Of a DNA stretch of 7,301 bases, positions 4,980 to 7,301 are shown piece after piece. The DNA lies in assembly GCA_023436945.1 (NCBI GenBank), contig JAEZHG010000038.1, positions 1 to 7,301 on the forward strand, read 5' to 3'. Both the position numbers and the translations under genes were made by a program. Numbering within the stretch: position 1 is the first letter of the stretch; every line of letters starts with the position of its first letter. The notes under the pieces were generated by a model, which was given only the letters and a program-made list of their open reading frames with translations, made no database searches and was not told where the DNA came from. The DNA is from Pseudomonadota bacterium. GTDB lineage: Bacteria; Pseudomonadota; Alphaproteobacteria; Caulobacterales; Caulobacteraceae.

Positions 4980-6218
4980 TTAGTCCTCGGCCTTGTGGCT
5001 CATGGCCTTGGAAAAGTCCGCCCCTGTAGGAACCTGTGACAGACGCAGGCCAAACTCCGGAAGGATCGCCAGAAGATGGTCGAAAATGTCGGACTGGATG
5101 GCCTCGTCCTCGCCCCCCGCCACCGTATTGGTGAAACAGTAAATCTCCATCGGCAGGCCATGTTCCGTTGGCTGCATCTGGCGCACCAGTTGCGTCATCG
5201 ACTGGCTCAGACGCGGGTGTGATTTCAGATACTGCTGCACATAGGCGCGGAAGGTGCCGAGGTTGGTCGCTCGGCGGGTGTTGATAGGATCACGCCCGCT
5301 CTGGACCAGTTGGGCGTTGTAGCGGTCCAACTCCTCGGCCTTTTCAGCCAGATAGTCATCGATCAGCATGATGCGGCGCATCTCGTTGCGTTCGTCATTG
5401 GTCAGGAAGCGCACGCTGGTCTGGTCGATTATCAGGCTGCGCTTGATGCGGCGGCCGCCGCTTTCCTGCATCCCGCGCCAGTTCTTGTATGGCTCGTTGA
5501 TCAGTCGCCACGTGGGGATAGTGGTAATGGTCTTGTCCCAGTTCTGAACCTTGACCGTGTGAAGCGCGATGTCGATCACGTCGCCATCGGCGTTCATCTG
5601 CGGCATCTCGATCCAATCACCGACGCGCAGCATGTCGTTGGAGTTCAACTGAACCGACGCCACCAGCGACAGGATGGTGTCCTTGAACACCAGCATCAGC
5701 ACCGCGGCCAGCGCACCAAGGCCCGACAGCAACAGCAGCGGCGAGCGGTCAATCAGGGTCGCGATCACCAGAATGGTGGCAATCGCATAGAAGACCAGCT
5801 TCAGAACCTGCAGATAGCCCTTGATGCTCGTGCGGTGGGAGCGTTCACTGCGGTTGTAGATGGCATTGGCCATGTCCAGCGCACTGCCGATGGACAGAAC
5901 CACAGCAATGATTGTGAAGGCCCCCGCGACGTTCTGGATAACCGTCGCCGCGCCGTTCGAAATATGCGGCACCGAGTGGATACCCAGCTGGATCACCAGC
6001 GACGGCACCACCCGCGCCAGATTGCGCACTACGGGTCGCAGCAGGTTCTCCAGATCATCCGTCTTGCGCCCGACCAAGGCGAGGAAGATGCGCGTCAGAA
6101 CCCGCCGGACAATAAAGTCCGCGATAAAGGCAATGAGTGCGAGGACTAACAGCCCCACCAGCATCTCTGCGGTGGGATATTCGGCGAGACGGGCGCGCAA
6201 GGCGTCGTATTGCTGCAT
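4980..6218 (-). CDS. YbdG-type MscS-family mechanosensitive ion channel
   Basis: 412 residues, nearly the length of Escherichia coli YbdG (415), the miniature-conductance relative of MscS. It is an inner-membrane channel thought to open under membrane tension and help survive hypo-osmotic shock. Hydrophobic helices are visible at about 18-40, 68-82 (weak), 97-119, 137-157 and 160-179. The last is the pore-lining type, LLLLSGLGALAAVLMLVFKD. The MscS beta domain follows: DMLRVGDWIEMP (195-206) and VKVQNWDKTITTIPTWRLI (222-240). YbdG-specific blocks are WRGMQESGGRRIKRS (247-261), NLGTFRAYVQQYL (319-331), MTQLVRQM (341-348), GLPMEIYCFTNT (354-365) and the C-terminal SDIFDHLLAILPEFGLRL (376-393). 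The match to YbdG is from remembered family sequence, not from a search. The start ATG lacks a clear Shine-Dalgarno. It lies 68 bases downstream of the PLP-enzyme gene on the same strand, with a GC-rich hairpin between. Confidence 0.95.
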   Translation of the reverse strand: MQQYDALRARLAEYPTAEMLVGLLVLALIAFIADFIVRRVLTRIFLALVGRKTDDLENLLRPVVRNLARVVPSLVIQLGIHSVPHISNGAATVIQNVAGAFTIIAVVLSIGSALDMANAIYNRSERSHRTSIKGYLQVLKLVFYAIATILVIATLIDRSPLLLLSGLGALAAVLMLVFKDTILSLVASVQLNSNDMLRVGDWIEMPQMNADGDVIDIALHTVKVQNWDKTITTIPTWRLINEPYKNWRGMQESGGRRIKRSLIIDQTSVRFLTNDERNEMRRIMLIDDYLAEKAEELDRYNAQLVQSGRDPINTRRATNLGTFRAYVQQYLKSHPRLSQSMTQLVRQMQPTEHGLPMEIYCFTNTVAGGEDEAIQSDIFDHLLAILPEFGLRLSQVPTGADFSKAMSHKAED

Positions 6219-6232
6219 GGCCCATAAACTAA

Positions 6233-6263
6233 GGGCCGGGGCCCACTCTGTGAACCCCGGCCC
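6233..6263 (-). terminator. GC-rich hairpin between the PLP-enzyme gene and the mechanosensitive channel
   Basis: GGGCCGGGG (6233-6241) is perfectly complementary to CCCCGGCCC (6255-6263) with a 13-base loop. Read on the minus strand it lies 23 bases after the stop of the PLP-enzyme gene and 14 bases before the channel ATG. It is followed by TTAGTTTATG, a poor U-tract, so it may be a weak or attenuating terminator, or a structure in the channel's leader. The structure is clear; its function is inferred. Confidence 0.45.
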
Positions 6264-6286
6264 GTTGTCGCATTTTCAGTCGTCGA

Positions 6287-7301
6287 TCAGGACAGGGCCT
6301 GATCCAGATCCGCAATCAAATCCTCGATGTTCTCGACGCCTACCGAAAGACGGATCAGGTTGTCAGTCACGCCACTAGCCTCGCGCACATCCTTCGGGAT
6401 GCTGGCGTGGGTCATGATGGCCGGATGGTTCACGAGGCTCTCAACCCCGCCCAGCGATTCCGCCAGCGTGAAGACCTGAACGCGCTCCAGAACGCGCTTT
6501 GTGCGCTCCAGATCGCCGTCGATCACCACCGACACCATGCCGCCGAAACCACCCGACATCTGGCTCTTGGCCAGTTCGTGCTGCGGGTGGCTTTCCAGAC
6601 CCGGATAGATGACCTTCTTCACGCCTTCGCGGGTTTCCAGCCACTGGGCCAGCTTCAGGGCGTTGTCGCAGTGGGCCTTCATGCGAAGGGCCAGCGTCTT
6701 GAGGCCACGGTTCACAAGGAAGGCGTCGAACGGTCCCATCACGCCGCCGATGGAGTTCTGCAAGAACTTCAGTTCCGCAGCCATTTCCGGCGTCTTGGCG
6801 ATCAGCACACCGCCGACCACGTCCGAGTGGCCGTTCAGATACTTAGTCGCCGAGTGCATGACGATATCCGCGCCCAGAGCCAGCGGCTGCTGGCAATAGG
6901 GCGAGGCAAAGGTGTTATCGACCACGAGGATCAGGTTGTGCGCCTTGGCGATCTTCGACAGAGCGGCAATATCGGCCAGCTTCATCATCGGATTGGTCGG
7001 CGTTTCGACCCACAGCATGCGGGTCTTTTCGGTGATGGCCGCCTCAACCGCCGCCAGATCGCTCAGGTCGATATAGCTGAAGTCCAGACCCATGGAGCGA
7101 CGACGCACGCGCTCGAACAAACGCCACGAACCGCCGTAAAGGTCATCGCCCGTGACGATGTGCGAGCCGGCATCCAGCAGTTCCAGCGCCGTCGAGGTCG
7201 CCGCCATGCCAGAGCCGAAACCGAACGCCTGAACGCCGCCCTCAAGGTCAGCGATACAGGCCTCGAACGCCATGCGGGTCGGGTTCTTACCGCGCGCATA
7301 T
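6287..7301 (-). CDS. PLP-dependent cystathionine gamma-synthase/gamma-lyase-type enzyme (5' end beyond window)
   Basis: Partial. The frame is open to base 7301, giving 337 complete codons; the family is usually 380-400, so roughly 45-60 N-terminal residues are missing. The ATG at 7273 is internal, because the codons before it spell YARGKNPTR, the family's Y.R..NPT segment whose Tyr and Arg bind PLP phosphate from the neighbouring subunit. Counting from that Met, landmarks are GSGMAATS (20-27), DDLYGGS (43-49), VETPTNPMM (89-97), VVDNTFASP (117-125), SATKYLNGHSD (141-151) with the PLP lysine at 144 (bases 6842-6844), and AESLGGVESLVNHPAIMTHA (271-290). The C-terminal RLSVGVENIEDLIADLDQAL is complete. 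This cytoplasmic family acts in transsulfuration or methionine synthesis. Synthase, gamma-lyase and sulfhydrylase members share these motifs, so the exact reaction stays open. The SLGGVES form favours gamma-synthase or gamma-lyase over beta-lyase. Confidence 0.95.
   Translation of the reverse strand, partial: YARGKNPTRMAFEACIADLEGGVQAFGFGSGMAATSTALELLDAGSHIVTGDDLYGGSWRLFERVRRRSMGLDFSYIDLSDLAAVEAAITEKTRMLWVETPTNPMMKLADIAALSKIAKAHNLILVVDNTFASPYCQQPLALGADIVMHSATKYLNGHSDVVGGVLIAKTPEMAAELKFLQNSIGGVMGPFDAFLVNRGLKTLALRMKAHCDNALKLAQWLETREGVKKVIYPGLESHPQHELAKSQMSGGFGGMVSVVIDGDLERTKRVLERVQVFTLAESLGGVESLVNHPAIMTHASIPKDVREASGVTDNLIRLSVGVENIEDLIADLDQALS

Noticed and set aside
5310..6149. Long plus-strand open frame (279 codons) opposite the mechanosensitive channel
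   Set aside because: Its translation is low-complexity, rich in His, Gln, Arg and Asp, as expected for the antisense of a GC-rich gene. The minus-strand frame has full-length YbdG-type motifs.
6287..7273. Complete PLP-enzyme gene starting at the ATG complementary to 7271-7273
   Set aside because: The frame stays open upstream and encodes YARGKNPTR, part of the conserved PLP phosphate-binding segment, so this Met is internal.

Overview
The window looks like ordinary chromosomal DNA of a GC-rich alphaproteobacterium. Caulobacterales (an Asticcacaulis- or Brevundimonas-like organism) is my best guess. That guess rests on the tandem TonB-domain genes, the Gcw_chp/TorF-type porins, the short (type I) QueF and a TTGACG-type -35 element; it is an inference, not a proven placement. 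No rRNA, tRNA, CRISPR array, transposase or phage gene was seen. Coding density is high and no gene-free stretch exceeds about 90 bases.

Layout. (1) 1-761, minus strand: queF (preQ0 reductase of queuosine biosynthesis), followed 37 bases later by the 5' part of rsgA (ribosome-assembly GTPase), which runs off the left edge. (2) 762-845: a short divergent intergenic region. (3) 846-2398, plus strand: three consecutive small envelope genes, each carrying a TonB C-terminal-like domain with the same Cys-X10-Cys pair and a YGFG motif but three different N-terminal export or anchor arrangements. (4) 2475-3401, plus: an FMN-dependent nitronate monooxygenase/2-nitropropane dioxygenase-family oxidoreductase. 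(5) 3438-4939, plus: a tandem pair of paralogous Gcw_chp/TorF-type outer-membrane barrel proteins, each followed by its own related hairpin terminator. (6) 4980-6218, minus: a YbdG-type MscS mechanosensitive channel, convergent with the second porin. (7) 6287-7301, minus: a PLP-dependent cystathionine gamma-synthase/gamma-lyase-type enzyme whose N-terminus lies beyond the right edge.

How the genes relate. queF and rsgA probably share a transcript and both touch translation (tRNA modification and 30S maturation). The TonB-like trio, the two porins and the mechanosensitive channel are all envelope functions, but the sequence does not prove that they act together. The NMO gene and the first porin are only 36 bases apart and could be cotranscribed up to the terminator at 4154-4177. 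The second porin then has its own leader, containing a TTGACGG element and a perfect CAAACGTTTG palindrome that could be a repressor operator.

The least ordinary part is the TonB-like trio: tandem short paralogues with a probable conserved disulfide, no ExbB/ExbD or receptor genes beside them, and an apparent stop-loss tail on the first. I saw no clear sign of a wholly new multi-gene system.
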